A stretch of DNA of 64,000 bases from Sphingomonas japonica (GTDB lineage: Bacteria > Pseudomonadota > Alphaproteobacteria > Sphingomonadales > Sphingomonadaceae), in contig NZ_VDYR01000001.1 in NCBI RefSeq assembly GCF_006346325.1, positions 744,001 to 808,000 on the forward strand. The letters run 5' to 3'. Shown here piece after piece: positions 17,564 through 26,540 of the stretch (its first letter is position 1; each line of letters opens with the position of its first letter). The notes under the pieces are model-generated. The model did not search any database, was not told the DNA's origin, and saw nothing but the letters and a program-made list of their open reading frames with translations. The translations under genes were made by a program, and so were the position numbers.

Positions 17564-18106
17564 TCAGGCTTGGCCAAAGCCTTCGGGCAGCTGACCCGCT
17601 TCGGGCTGCGCACCCCCCTGTGCCTGCTGGAAATAGAGCTGCGCGAAATCGATCGGCTCAAGCAGCAGCGGCGGGAAGCCCCCGTCGCGCACGGCGTCGG
17701 CGAGCACCCGGCGCGCGAACGGGAACAGCATGCGCGGCGCTTCGGCGAGCAGGAACGGCTGGAGCTGGTCGTCGGGAATGTTGCGCAGCCCGAACAGCCC
17801 GGCATAGCTCAGATCGACGAGGTACATGACCTGCCCCTCGACCTCGCCGCGCGCTTCGATCTTGAGCACCACCTCGTGGATGTCGGGGCCAATGCGGTTC
17901 GCACCGATGTTGAACTGGACGTCGAGCTTGGGCGTTCCGGTCGCCTGATAGACCGCGGGGGCGTTGGGATTCTCGAACGAGAAGTCCTTCACATATTGCG
18001 TGATCACACTCGCCATCGGCGCGGTATCCTCGCCATTGGCCATTGCATCGGCCCCGCCCGAATTCTGGTTGGAATTCGGGGTGGCGCCATTGTCGGCATC
18101 GGTCAT
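17564..18106 (-). CDS. secB: Protein-export chaperone SecB
   Basis: Tetrameric cytoplasmic chaperone that keeps preproteins unfolded for SecA. The 180-residue protein has a disordered Asn/Ser-rich head, then the conserved core: YVKDFSFENPNAP, a long amphipathic sheet region, and DLSYAGLFGLRNIPDDQLQPFLLAEAPRMLFPFARR. The ATG at 18106 follows AGAGGGA, while the longer frame upstream lacks conservation. It is divergent from the Tim44-like gene, a common alphaproteobacterial order. Confidence 0.96.
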   Translation of the reverse strand: MTDADNGATPNSNQNSGGADAMANGEDTAPMASVITQYVKDFSFENPNAPAVYQATGTPKLDVQFNIGANRIGPDIHEVVLKIEARGEVEGQVMYLVDLSYAGLFGLRNIPDDQLQPFLLAEAPRMLFPFARRVLADAVRDGGFPPLLLEPIDFAQLYFQQAQGGAQPEAGQLPEGFGQA

Positions 18107-18307
18107 CGACAGTCCCTCTTGCTCGGAAACGAAAATGCCGGTGGGCTGTGTCGGTGTCACCGGCCGGTCAAGCCGCCGCGCCTAGCAGGCGGCGTTTGCC
18201 AGTTCAACGTCGGGCAGCCTGCATCATCTCGTGCGCTGCCGCCTGCGCGTTTGAATGTCTGCGCGCTTGTGCCTATGTTGGCGTCGATGATTTTTGCCGG
18301 AGGCAGG

Positions 18308-18952
18308 GTGCTTTACGTAATTCTTCTCGCGATGGTGGCAGGCTTTCTGGCGCTGCGGCTGTATTCTGTGCTCGGCAAGCGCACCGGGCATGAGCAGCCG
18401 CTTCCAAAGGCCGCCGACGAGCGGATCGGCGTCCCTGCCTCGCAGCGCACCGTCGATGTCGCTCCCGAACCGCGCGACGCCGCGGCCCGAGCGGTCGATG
18501 CGGGCGCAGAACCGGGTCTTCGCAAGCTGGTGGCGGCAGATCCATCGTTCGACCTTGGCCAGTTCGTCGAGGGATCGAAAAGCGCATATCGCATGATCCT
18601 TGAGGCATTCTGGAAGGGCGATCGCGAAACGCTCGACTGGCTGGTCGAAGCCGATGTGCGCGACGCGTTCGGCCGGGCGATCGACGAGCGGGAGGCGGCC
18701 GGGCATGTCCTCGACAACCGACTGGTGACGATCGAACAGGCACAGGTCTCTGATATCGCCGTCGACGGCGGACAGGCACGGATCACGGTGCGTTTCGATG
18801 CCGATATCGCGGCGGTCACGCGCGACGCCGAAGGCAATGTCGTGGCCGGGTCGATGACCGATGCGGTCGAGACGCACGACGTGTGGACCTTTGCGCGGCC
18901 GCTGCGCAGCGACGACCCCAATTGGAAGCTAACCGAGACCGACGAGGCCTGA
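18308..18952 (+). CDS. Tim44/TimA-like membrane adaptor protein
   Basis: The 214-residue protein has one N-terminal membrane helix (LYVILLAMVAGFLALRLYSVLG), a basic/proline linker, and a C-terminal Tim44-like domain (about 75-212). That domain includes LVAADPSFDLGQFVEGSKSA, AFWKGDRETLDWL and VWTFARPL. Bacterial relatives of the mitochondrial import factor Tim44 are membrane-linked, but their exact task is unsettled. I use the GTG at 18308, preceded by GGAGG with a short gap. An ATG at 18287 in the same frame is the alternative. The gene is upstream of mltA by 5 bases. Confidence 0.85.
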   Translation: MLYVILLAMVAGFLALRLYSVLGKRTGHEQPLPKAADERIGVPASQRTVDVAPEPRDAAARAVDAGAEPGLRKLVAADPSFDLGQFVEGSKSAYRMILEAFWKGDRETLDWLVEADVRDAFGRAIDEREAAGHVLDNRLVTIEQAQVSDIAVDGGQARITVRFDADIAAVTRDAEGNVVAGSMTDAVETHDVWTFARPLRSDDPNWKLTETDEA

Positions 18953-18957
18953 CGCCG

Positions 18958-20196
18958 ATGCGACTATTGGGGGGATTGGCGCTCGCGGCGCTGCTCGGCG
19001 CGTGTTCGAATGCGATTGTTCCGCGGCCGGTAGGGGCGGGGACGCCGCCGAGGCTCGACGCTTCGCTCGATACGCCGGTCGCGGTGCGCCAGCCGACTCC
19101 CTCTACTCCGATCGCGCCGATGCCCGCGCGGGCGTTGCCGGGGACCAGCGCCGCAACCGCTGGACTGGTGGCCGGTCCCGCTATCGACAGCTTGCCGATC
19201 GACGATGCCGCAGCCGCGCGGGCGCTCGACGCATTTCGCCTTAGTTGCCCGACGCTGCAGCGACGCACCGACGCCAGCGGGCTGACACGCGGCGCCGACT
19301 GGAAGCCGGCGTGTGACGCCGCCGCGGGAGCGGGTGACGCGCGTGGCTTCTTCACCCGCTGGTTCGAAACCGTCCAGGTCGGCGAGGGCAGGGCCTTTGC
19401 GACCGGCTATTACGAACCCGAGATCCGCGGATCGCGTACGCGCCGCTCGGGCTATGAGGTACCGATCTACGGCGTCCCGGGCGATCTGGTCGAGGCTGAT
19501 CTCGGCCTGTTCTCCGACGATCTCAAGGGCAAGAAAGTGCGCGGCCGAGTCGCCGATGCGAAGTTCGTGCCCTATTTCGACCGCACCGCGATCGAACAGG
19601 GTGCGCTTGAAGGCCGCGGCCTGGAGATCGCCTGGGCTGCCGACCCGGTCGAGCTGTTCTTCCTGCAGGTGCAGGGATCAGGCAGGCTGCGGTTGCCCGA
19701 CGGCGGCGTGATGCGGATCGGCTATGCCGGCCAGAATGGCCGCGCCTATACCGGCATCGGCGCACTGATGAAGGAACGCGGGCTGCTCGCCCCCGGACAG
19801 GCGTCGATGCAGGGGATCATGGCCGCGCTGCGTGCCGATCCGGTGCAGGGCGCGGCGATCATGCGCGAGAACAAGAGCTGGGTGTTCTTTCGCGAACTGA
19901 CCGGGGCGGGGCCGCTGGGCGCCCTCGGCCTGCCGGTTACGCCGCTGGGCACGGTCGCCGCCGACCCGGCATTCATCCCGCTCGGTGCGCCGGTGTTCCT
20001 GTCGATGGATCGCGCGGACGCGACCGGACTATGGGTGGCGCAGGATACCGGTGGCGCGATCAAGGGTGCCAACCGCTTCGACACCTTCTGGGGCGCAGGC
20101 GACGATGCGCGCGCCATTGCCGGCGGAATGTCGGCGCGGGGCACGTCGTGGCTGTTGCTGCCCAGGGGTACGCTGGCGCGGCTTGGGGTGCGATAA
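18958..20196 (+). CDS. mltA: Membrane-bound lytic murein transglycosylase A
   Basis: Cleaves glycan strands of peptidoglycan with 1,6-anhydro product formation. The lipoprotein signal ends in ALLGAC (Cys about 15). A Pro/Thr-rich linker precedes the MltA domain, with ATGYYEPEIRGSR, FFLQVQGSGRLRLPDG and, in the C-terminal 3D domain, QDTGGAIKGANRFDTFWGAG, which carries the catalytic Asp region. Length is 412 residues. The ATG at 18958 is 5 bases after the Tim44-like gene's stop. Confidence 0.95.
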   Translation: MRLLGGLALAALLGACSNAIVPRPVGAGTPPRLDASLDTPVAVRQPTPSTPIAPMPARALPGTSAATAGLVAGPAIDSLPIDDAAAARALDAFRLSCPTLQRRTDASGLTRGADWKPACDAAAGAGDARGFFTRWFETVQVGEGRAFATGYYEPEIRGSRTRRSGYEVPIYGVPGDLVEADLGLFSDDLKGKKVRGRVADAKFVPYFDRTAIEQGALEGRGLEIAWAADPVELFFLQVQGSGRLRLPDGGVMRIGYAGQNGRAYTGIGALMKERGLLAPGQASMQGIMAALRADPVQGAAIMRENKSWVFFRELTGAGPLGALGLPVTPLGTVAADPAFIPLGAPVFLSMDRADATGLWVAQDTGGAIKGANRFDTFWGAGDDARAIAGGMSARGTSWLLLPRGTLARLGVR

Positions 20197-20207
20197 CGAT
20201 CGCTCGG

Positions 20208-20276
20208 ATCGTTTCGAACGAAGCCGTGAAACCTCGGCGAATTCGGTGCGGCGTCTCTCGACTTCGCTCGAAACCA
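20208..20276. repeat. SGP palindromic repeat (degenerate copy)
   Basis: Left arm around 20208-20232 (TCGTTTCGAACGAAGCCG) and right arm around 20253-20276 (CTCTCGACTTCGCTCGAAAC) form an imperfect inverted repeat. It fills most of the 115-base gap between mltA and the smr gene. The right arm matches the valS copy closely, and the left arm has drifted. Confidence 0.65.
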
Positions 20277-20311
20277 GCGCATTCAGGGTGTCGGGCAGGG
20301 AGAGCACGTTA

Positions 20312-20857
20312 ATGACCCGCCGTCCGCTCAGCCCGGAAGAAGCCGCGCTCTGGGCTCGCGTGATGGCAAGCGCGCGTCCGATCGATCCCAGGCGCCCGGT
20401 CGCCGCTCCCGTCGATCCGGCTCCGGGCAAGTCGGTGCCGAAGCCCGCGGTTGCCCTGCCGCCTGCCGTCATCCCCACCCGCCGCATCGGCATTCCGCCA
20501 AAGCTCCCCGGAACCACGCTTGACCGCAGCTGGGATCGCAAGCTCGCACGAGGGCTCGTCGCGCCGGAGAGCATGGTGGACCTGCACGGTCATACGCTGG
20601 CGTCGGCACACAGCAACCTCGACGCGGGGCTCGACCGTGCTATCGCGCGCGGCGACCGTGTGCTGCTGCTCGTCACCGGTAAGCCGCCGCGCCCAGAAGC
20701 GGAGCGCCCCTATGCCCGCGGGGCGATCCGTGCAGCCGTCGGCGACTGGCTGGCCGGATCGCGCCATGCCGACCGCATCGCCGCGGTACGCGGCGCCCAT
20801 CCGCGCCACGGCGGCGCGGGGGCGTTGTACATCGTGCTGCGCCGGCTGCGCGACTAG
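20312..20857 (+). CDS. Smr/MutS2-type endonuclease domain protein
   Basis: The 181-residue protein has a proline-rich N-terminal half and a C-terminal Smr domain (about 95-181). It shows the family signature VDLHGHTLASAH, the LLLVTGKP strand and a GGAGALYIVLRR ending. Smr domains cut nucleic acids, and stand-alone alphaproteobacterial members are poorly characterised. The ATG at 20312 has GGGAGAG upstream. The stop shares the four bases CTAG (20854-20857) with the stop of convergent dapE. Confidence 0.9.
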   Translation: MTRRPLSPEEAALWARVMASARPIDPRRPVAAPVDPAPGKSVPKPAVALPPAVIPTRRIGIPPKLPGTTLDRSWDRKLARGLVAPESMVDLHGHTLASAHSNLDAGLDRAIARGDRVLLLVTGKPPRPEAERPYARGAIRAAVGDWLAGSRHADRIAAVRGAHPRHGGAGALYIVLRRLRD

Positions 20858-21996
20858 GCCGGTGGCTGCGATGCCACCCGGCGCAGGATCTCGGCATAGA
20901 CCGAGGTCAGCGCGCGCAGGTCTTCGAGTGCGACCGCTTCGTCGATCTTGTGCATCGTCGCGTTGATCAGCCCGAATTCGACCACCGGACACAGCTTCGA
21001 CAGAAAGCGCGCGTCCGATGTTCCGCCGGTCGTCGACAGCTCGGGCGTGACCCCCAGCACGTCCTCGATCGCGCCGGCGACCAGCGTCGACAGCGGACCC
21101 GGCGGAGTGAGGAACGCCTCGCCCGAAACCTTGCCGGCGACGATCGCGCCAGGGGCATGCCGCTCGGCGATCTCCGCGACCCGAGCGACCAGCGCGTCTC
21201 CGCTCTGAAGGTCGTTGAAACGGATGCTCAGCCGCGCCGAGGCTTTGGCAGGGATGACGTTATGCGCCGGATTGCCGACGGTCAGATCGGTGACCTCGAT
21301 ATTCGATGGTTGGAACCAGTCACTACCGGCGTCGAGGAGGATCGCGTCGATCTCCGCCAGGATGGCGACCAGCCTACGAATCGGATTGTCGGTCAGATGC
21401 GGATAGGCGACGTGGCCCTGCCGCCCGGGAACGTCGATCCAGATATTGACCGATCCGCGCCGCCCAATCTTGATCATGTCGCCCAGCCGCGCCGCCGACG
21501 TCGGTTCGCCGACGATGCAGAGCTGCGGCTTCACCCCGCGCTGCTCCATGCGTTCGATCAGCGCACGCGTGCCGTGGACGGCCGGCCCTTCCTCGTCGCC
21601 GGTGATCAACATGCTGACGGTGCCCCCCGGCACCTCGGCGCATGCCGCGGCGCATGCCGCGATCGCACCCTTCATATCGACCGCGCCGCGGCCGTACAGC
21701 ATCCCGCCGCGCACTTCCGGTGCGAACGCATCGCTGGTCCACCCGTCGCCCGGCGGCACCACGTCGAGATGTCCGGCAAAGGCGAAATGCGGGCCGCTTC
21801 CCTCCCGCAGCGCCAGCAGGTTTTCGACCGGTCCGTCGGGCGCAACGCCGCTCACGAAGCGATCGACCGAGAAGCCGATGGCTCCCAGTGCCGCTTCGAG
21901 TACGTCGAACACGCGCCCCCGCGCCGGGGTCACGCTCTCGGCGGCCAGCAGGTCGCGAGCCAGCGTCACGGGGTCGAGCGGATGAGAAACAGTCAT
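20854..21996 (-). CDS. dapE: Succinyl-diaminopimelate desuccinylase
   Basis: Zinc metallopeptidase-family enzyme that removes succinate from N-succinyl-LL-diaminopimelate in lysine/cell-wall synthesis. The 380-residue protein shows FAFAGHLDVVPPGDGW and GRGAVDMKGAIAA (metal His and bridging Asp). It also shows ITGDEEGPAVHGT (catalytic Glu pair) and a late STTGGTSDARFL. The ATG at 21996 opens with MTVSHPLDPVTLARDLL, and the open extension to 22029 is not conserved. Confidence 0.96.
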   Translation of the reverse strand: MTVSHPLDPVTLARDLLAAESVTPARGRVFDVLEAALGAIGFSVDRFVSGVAPDGPVENLLALREGSGPHFAFAGHLDVVPPGDGWTSDAFAPEVRGGMLYGRGAVDMKGAIAACAAACAEVPGGTVSMLITGDEEGPAVHGTRALIERMEQRGVKPQLCIVGEPTSAARLGDMIKIGRRGSVNIWIDVPGRQGHVAYPHLTDNPIRRLVAILAEIDAILLDAGSDWFQPSNIEVTDLTVGNPAHNVIPAKASARLSIRFNDLQSGDALVARVAEIAERHAPGAIVAGKVSGEAFLTPPGPLSTLVAGAIEDVLGVTPELSTTGGTSDARFLSKLCPVVEFGLINATMHKIDEAVALEDLRALTSVYAEILRRVASQPPA

Positions 21997-22128
21997 GGCA
22001 CAGCCTTCAGCGAAGTGCCGTCGCGACACAAGCGTCTCCCCACCGCCATGTGTCGCATCCGTCCAATCGGCAGATCGCGAAAAGGCGTATCGCCGAATCG
22101 CGACATTCGCATTCGAAGGGGGGAATCG

Positions 22129-22572
22129 ATGAGCAAGTGGACGTTAGCGCGGGATGCGGCCGTATGCTGCCTTGCTGTCGCGGCATTGCCAGCCGCAGCG
22201 CAGGACATGAAGGCCGAGCGAACGGAGAATGTTCGATACAAGACGGTCGAGATGGTGAAGTTCAAGCCGGGGTCCGGCGATCGCGCCTTCGCGATCATCA
22301 AGGACCATTTCGTGCCGTCCGCAAAGGCTGCCGGGATACCCATGCCGGTCACGCTGCACCCGCAGAGTGGCGAATGGGACGAGATCACGATCTTTCCGCT
22401 ATCCGGCGGGATCGAGGATCTGGGCTACAGCACGACGCCGGACGAAGCCAAATGGCTGAATGCGCTGACAAAGCAGCAGGGCAGCAAGGAAAAGGCGATG
22501 GCGCTTGTCGCCGAATATAACGGTCTGGTCGAACGACGCGACCGCATCATCGTGCACGAGCACACGCAATAG
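22129..22572 (+). CDS. Exported hypothetical protein
   Basis: The 147-residue protein has a signal peptide (WTLARDAAVCCLAVAALPAA, cleavage near AAAQD). The mature part starts VRYKTVEMVKFKPGSGDRAF and ends VERRDRIIVHEHTQ. The alternating layout (VEMVKFKPG, EITIFPLSGG) recalls small dimeric alpha+beta barrel proteins, but I would not name a function. GGGGGGAA precedes the ATG. It stands alone between dapE and the GST gene, pointing away from dapE. Confidence 0.75.
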   Translation: MSKWTLARDAAVCCLAVAALPAAAQDMKAERTENVRYKTVEMVKFKPGSGDRAFAIIKDHFVPSAKAAGIPMPVTLHPQSGEWDEITIFPLSGGIEDLGYSTTPDEAKWLNALTKQQGSKEKAMALVAEYNGLVERRDRIIVHEHTQ

Positions 22573-22582
22573 CCCCGCCGGG

Positions 22583-23251
22583 CTAGACCGACGCCTGCTC
22601 ATATTGTTCGAGCACCCAGTCCTCTTCCTGCGCGCCCGCGATCCAGTCCTGCATCCACGGATGGCTGATCACCGCGTGCATATAGGCGGGGGCGAAGCGC
22701 GGGATCGGCAGCGAGTAGGTGATGATGCGCGTCACCACCGGCGCGAACATGATGTCGGCCGCGCCGAACTGGCCGAACAGGAAGTCGCCGCCACCGCCGA
22801 AGCGCGCGCGTGCCTGTGCCCAAAGCTCCATGATCCGCGTCAGTTCGGCGAGCACGTCGTCGTCGGGGCGCTTTGGCGGATAGACCTGGCGGATGTTCAT
22901 GCTGTGCTTGCGGCGCAGTGCCGCGAACCCCGAATGCATTTCCGCCGCCATCGAACGCGCCATCGCGCGCGCCGCCGGCTGTTCGGGCCAGAAGCGCGTG
23001 CCGCCCGATTTCTCGTTGCAATATTCGATGATCGCCAGGCTGTCCCACACCACGACGTCGTCGCCGTCCCACAGGATCGGCACCTTGCCCGACGAGGGCG
23101 CGAATTCGTCGCCTTCGCGCCGCTTTTCCCAATTCTGGTCGTATAGCGGGACGACCACCTCCTCGAACGGCAGGCCCGACTGCTTGCAGGCGAGCCAGCC
23201 ACGCAGCGACCAGGAGGAATAGGCCTTGTTGCCGATGATGAGCTTGAGCAT
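22583..23251 (-). CDS. Glutathione S-transferase family protein
   Basis: The 222-residue protein has a thioredoxin-fold half starting LKLIIGNKAYSSWSLRGWLA, where the SSWS stretch is the usual catalytic Ser region, and GKVPILWDGDDVVVWDSLAIIEY (glutathione gamma-glutamyl site). An all-helical half follows, with QFGAADIMFAPVVTRI. I start it at the ATG at 23251, since the 12 extra residues of the longer frame are non-conserved. The substrate is unknown. Confidence 0.9.
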   Translation of the reverse strand: MLKLIIGNKAYSSWSLRGWLACKQSGLPFEEVVVPLYDQNWEKRREGDEFAPSSGKVPILWDGDDVVVWDSLAIIEYCNEKSGGTRFWPEQPAARAMARSMAAEMHSGFAALRRKHSMNIRQVYPPKRPDDDVLAELTRIMELWAQARARFGGGGDFLFGQFGAADIMFAPVVTRIITYSLPIPRFAPAYMHAVISHPWMQDWIAGAQEEDWVLEQYEQASV

Positions 23252-23320
23252 GGGCAAGGGGGTAGCGGGGCCGCGCGTACCGGGCAACTGCTATGGAGTG
23301 TCGGGTCGTCGACCCCCTGA

Positions 23321-23399
23321 TCCGTCGGTTTGGAGCAATGTCGAGAAACGGGGCTGGGTACCGCTTGGCAGCTTCCCGGCTTCGCTCGAAACCGACGGG
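23321..23399. repeat. SGP palindromic repeat (degenerate copy)
   Basis: Left arm 23321-23349 (starts TCCGTCGGTTTGGAGC) and right arm 23371-23399 (ends GCTTCGCTCGAAACCGACGG) are imperfect reverse complements around a 21-base spacer. The copy lies in the 165-base gap between the engB stop and the GST start. No other element is seen in that gap. Confidence 0.65.
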
Positions 23400-23416
23400 T
23401 TCTTTGGGAAAAGGCG

Positions 23417-24061
23417 CTACCCGATCGCTTCGAGAACCGCCGCGCGCAATTCGGCGATCCCCATGCCCTTTTCGCTCGACGTCGCGATTATGTCGGGATG
23501 CGCGGCGGGGCGCTTGCGCGCTTCCTCCTCGGTGCGTGCCGTCACGTCGGCAAGATCGCTCGCCTTGATCTTGTCGGCCTTGGTCAGGACGATGCGATAG
23601 CTGACCGCGGCATCGTCGAGCATCTTGAGGATATCGCGATCGACGTCCTTGATGCCGTGCCGCGCGTCGATCAGCACCAGCGCGCGCTTGAGCACCTGCC
23701 GTCCGCGCAGGAAATCATTGATCAGGAAGCGCCATTTCTTGACGACGTCCTTGGGCGCCTTGGCAAAGCCGTATCCCGGCATATCGACCAGCCGTAGCGT
23801 CAGCGGATCGCCGACCTCGAAGAAATTGAGCTCCTGCGTCCGCCCTGGCGTGTTCGACGTCCGCGCCAGATTGCTGCGATTGGTCAGCGCATTGAGCAGC
23901 GACGACTTGCCCACGTTCGAGCGGCCCGCGAACGCCACTTCGGGGACGCTCGGATCAGGCAGATATTCCAGCGTCGGCGCCGATTTCAGGAACTCGACGC
24001 GACCGGCGAATGCCTTGCGGGCGGTCTCGATCAAGGCGTCGTCGAAGCGCGGCTCGCTCAT
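23417..24061 (-). CDS. engB: Ribosome biogenesis GTP-binding protein EngB/YsxC
   Basis: GTPase needed for large-subunit assembly. The 214 residues show all G motifs: [14 protein letters not shown] (G1), the TPGRTQ switch region (G2), DMPGYGFA (G3), TKADK (G4) and ATSS (G5). The ATG at 24061 overlaps the yidC stop (ATGA), so translation is coupled to yidC. The conserved start [18 protein letters not shown] fits this choice. Confidence 0.96.
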   Translation of the reverse strand: MSEPRFDDALIETARKAFAGRVEFLKSAPTLEYLPDPSVPEVAFAGRSNVGKSSLLNALTNRSNLARTSNTPGRTQELNFFEVGDPLTLRLVDMPGYGFAKAPKDVVKKWRFLINDFLRGRQVLKRALVLIDARHGIKDVDRDILKMLDDAAVSYRIVLTKADKIKASDLADVTARTEEEARKRPAAHPDIIATSSEKGMGIAELRAAVLEAIG

Positions 24062-25761
24062 TTCGCCGGGGCCTGCCTGAGCGCGGGATGCTTCGAATAT
24101 AGCCATTGCTGCTGCGCGATCGTCAGCACGTTGGTGGTGATCCAATACACCTGCAACCCGACCGCGAATGGTGCCATCACGAACATCAGCACCCACGGCA
24201 TGATCGCAAACACCTGCTTCTGCACGTCATCGGTCGGCTGCGGGTTGAGCTTGAACTGGAAATACATCGAGATGCCGAGCAGGATCGGGAACACGCCGAT
24301 CGCGATGAAGCTCGGCGGTGTGAACGGCAGCAGCCCGAACAGGTTGATCGGCGTCAGCGGATCGGGCGCCGACAGGTCCTTGATCCACAGGATGAACGGC
24401 TGGTGCCGCATCTCGATGGTCAGCATCAGCACCTTGTACAGCGCATAGAAGATAGGAATCTGCAGCAGCATGGGCAGGCATCCGGCAAGCGGATTGACCT
24501 TCTCGTCCTTGTAGAGCTTCATCATCTCCTGCTGCAGGCGGGGCTTGTCGTCCTTGTACCGCTCCTGCAGCGCCTTGAGCTTGGGCTGCACCGCGCGCAT
24601 CCCCGCCATCGACGCGAATTGCTTCTGCGCGATCGGGAACATGATGAGGCGTACCGTGAGCGTCAGCAGGATGATCGCCAGCCCGAAATTGTTGACCATC
24701 CGGAACACCCAGTCGAGATAATAGAAGATCGGCTTCTCGATGATCCGGAACCATCCCCAGTCGATCGCCTTGTCGAACTGCGCGATGCCCAGATTGGCCT
24801 CGTAATCGTCGATCGCCCGGACTTCCTTGGCACCCGCAAAGAAGCGCGAAGTGTGCGTGACCGCAGACCCGGCGGCGAGCTGCTGCGGCTGGACGGTATA
24901 ATCCGCCTGATAAGCGCCATTCGCGCCCGAGCGGAACTGCCCGGCCATGTCCTTGCCCTGATCGGGGATCAGCGCGGTCAGCCAGTATTTGTCGGTAAAG
25001 CCGAGCCAGCCGCCGGTCGAATCGAACGTCTCGGGCGCTTCGTCGAGCTCGTCGAAATCGGTGTCGTAATTGGCGACGCCGTTGGCGACCGACATCGGCC
25101 CGATATGGATCGTCCAGCTGTCCTTGTCGTGGAATACGCCGCTGCGATTGACCAGCGCGTAGGGCGCGACCGTCACCGGCTGGCCGCCAGCGTTGGCGAC
25201 GGTCTGCTTGATGGTGAACATATATTGGTCGTCGACCGCCAGTTCGATGCGGAAGCGCTGGCCCGCCGCATTGGCCGCGTCGAGGATGACGGGCTTGCCG
25301 GGCGCGAGAACGTCGCCGGTCGCGCGCCACACCGTGTCGGGTCCGGGCGCCTGCAACCCGGTATCGCGCCAGCCGAAGCCGGCGAAATACGCATCGGGCG
25401 CGCCCGACGGCGACAGCAGTCGGATCGGCGCCGAATTGTCGGCGACCGTCTCGTCATATTTCTTGAGGATCAGGTCGTCGATCCGCGGCCCGCGTAGGTT
25501 GATCGATCCCGACAGCGTCGGCGTGTCGATACGGATACGCGGCGTTTCGGCGAGCACCACGGCGCGGCTGCGCACCGCGGCCGGCGAATCGGCAGTCGGG
25601 TCGGCCGACGGGGCAGGGATCGCCTCGGACTTGCCCTGCTCGATCCTCGTCGCGGGGGGATTGGCGGTCGGGAAGAACGTGCCCGCTAGGTACGGCCAGC
25701 CGAACAGGATCGCGGCCGCAAGCAGCGCGAAAAGCAGAAAGTTCTTCTGTTCGTCTTTCAC
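24058..25761 (-). CDS. yidC: Membrane protein insertase YidC
   Basis: Inserts and folds inner-membrane proteins, with or without SecYEG. The 567-residue protein has helix 1 ([20 protein letters not shown]), a large periplasmic beta domain (about 60-340), and the five-helix core with [38 protein letters not shown] and, near the end, [14 protein letters not shown]. It lies between yidD and engB in the usual rpmH-rnpA-yidD-yidC-engB order. Confidence 0.97.
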   Translation of the reverse strand: MKDEQKNFLLFALLAAAILFGWPYLAGTFFPTANPPATRIEQGKSEAIPAPSADPTADSPAAVRSRAVVLAETPRIRIDTPTLSGSINLRGPRIDDLILKKYDETVADNSAPIRLLSPSGAPDAYFAGFGWRDTGLQAPGPDTVWRATGDVLAPGKPVILDAANAAGQRFRIELAVDDQYMFTIKQTVANAGGQPVTVAPYALVNRSGVFHDKDSWTIHIGPMSVANGVANYDTDFDELDEAPETFDSTGGWLGFTDKYWLTALIPDQGKDMAGQFRSGANGAYQADYTVQPQQLAAGSAVTHTSRFFAGAKEVRAIDDYEANLGIAQFDKAIDWGWFRIIEKPIFYYLDWVFRMVNNFGLAIILLTLTVRLIMFPIAQKQFASMAGMRAVQPKLKALQERYKDDKPRLQQEMMKLYKDEKVNPLAGCLPMLLQIPIFYALYKVLMLTIEMRHQPFILWIKDLSAPDPLTPINLFGLLPFTPPSFIAIGVFPILLGISMYFQFKLNPQPTDDVQKQVFAIMPWVLMFVMAPFAVGLQVYWITTNVLTIAQQQWLYSKHPALRQAPAK

Positions 25762-25783
25762 CGGAAATCCTCAGGCTTGGGCA

Positions 25784-25996
25784 TCAGGGAACGGGGTCAT
25801 AGCCGTGCCCGCCCCAGGGATGGCAGCGGACGATGCGTCGAAGCGCGAGCCAGCCGCCCTTGGCAGCCCCATAGCGGCCCACCGCCTCGATTGCATAGGC
25901 CGAACAGGAGGGCGCGTAGCGGCAAGTGGACGGAAGCGCCCGCGACGGCCCGACCTGCCAGCCGCGGGCGACTAGGATGAACAGGCGCGCGATCAT
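25784..25996 (-). CDS. yidD: Membrane protein insertion efficiency factor YidD
   Basis: The 70-residue protein has the family pattern: a hydrophobic/amphipathic head ([13 protein letters not shown]), the cysteine motif [14 protein letters not shown], then [21 protein letters not shown]. It aids YidC-dependent insertion at the inner membrane. It overlaps the end of rnpA by 4 bases. Confidence 0.94.
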   Translation of the reverse strand: MIARLFILVARGWQVGPSRALPSTCRYAPSCSAYAIEAVGRYGAAKGGWLALRRIVRCHPWGGHGYDPVP

Positions 25997-26319
25997 CGCC
26001 GCACCTTGGCCAGCGCCTTGTCCAGTTCCGCCCGCAACAGGCAGTACTCGCGCTCGATACCGCCTTTGCGGCCGATCAGCACATGGTCCGCCCCCGGTTG
26101 GCCGGCGCCCGGCAGCAATTCGTCGGCCAGCGCGCGCAGCCGCCGCTTCATGCGGTTGCGAACGACGGCATTGCCGACTTTCTTGGAAACGGTAAAGCCG
26201 ACCCGCATTCGCGGATCGGCATCATCGCGCGGCCGCATCAGCAGGACGAAACCGGGCATCGGCGCCCGCCGTCCGCTGTTCGCCGCGAGGAAGTCGCTAC
26301 GCTTTTTAAGGCGTGTCAG
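25993..26319 (-). CDS. rnpA: Ribonuclease P protein component
   Basis: Protein subunit of RNase P, which trims tRNA 5' ends. Conserved parts are [39 protein letters not shown] (RNR motif) and DHVLIGRKG. The start is unusual. The conserved N-terminus follows a CTG at 26319-26317 that overlaps the rpmH stop (CTGA). No ATG, GTG or TTG is available between there and the ATG at 26457, which lies upstream of rpmH in the same open frame. I annotate the CTG, giving 108 residues. A 154-residue product containing rpmH in another frame is the alternative. Confidence 0.88.
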   Translation of the reverse strand: MTRLKKRSDFLAANSGRRAPMPGFVLLMRPRDDADPRMRVGFTVSKKVGNAVVRNRMKRRLRALADELLPGAGQPGADHVLIGRKGGIEREYCLLRAELDKALAKVRR

Positions 26320-26450
26320 GCCGAGAGTTTCTTGCGGCCCTGCGCCCGGCGCTTGCGGATGATGTTGCGCCCGCCCGGCGTCGCCATCCGCGTGCGGAAG
26401 CCGTGACGACGTGCACGCACGAGGTTGCTCGGCTGAAAGGTCCGCTTCAT
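26316..26450 (-). CDS. rpmH: 50S ribosomal protein L34
   Basis: The 44-residue protein [20 protein letters not shown]..., ending in [11 protein letters not shown], is a textbook L34. The ATG is 7 bases downstream of another ATG (26457) that opens the rnpA frame. GAGGA just upstream suits the L34 start. Confidence 0.96.
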   Translation of the reverse strand: MKRTFQPSNLVRARRHGFRTRMATPGGRNIIRKRRAQGRKKLSA

Positions 26451-26478
26451 CGTTCATTCCTCGAAACTGTCATAACGT

Positions 26479-26501
26479 AAAAAGCCGCCCCGACGGACGG
26501 C
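26479..26501 (-). terminator. Intrinsic terminator of the arsenic operon
   Basis: Read on the minus strand, GCCGTCC (26501-26495) pairs with GGGCGGC (26490-26484) with one G-T pair, and five Ts follow (26483-26479). It lies 40 bases after the arsH stop and just upstream of rpmH, separating the two transcripts. Confidence 0.8.
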
Positions 26502-26540
26502 CCTTGCTGTCGCTCCCCTTATGGAAAGCCTGCGGCTTAG

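Noticed and set aside
16229..18952. A 907-codon open frame opposite murJ and secB
   Set aside because: Only its last part (from about 18308) is a real gene. The rest is the antisense shadow of murJ/secB, with low-complexity Arg/Gln/His-rich translation typical of GC-rich third positions.
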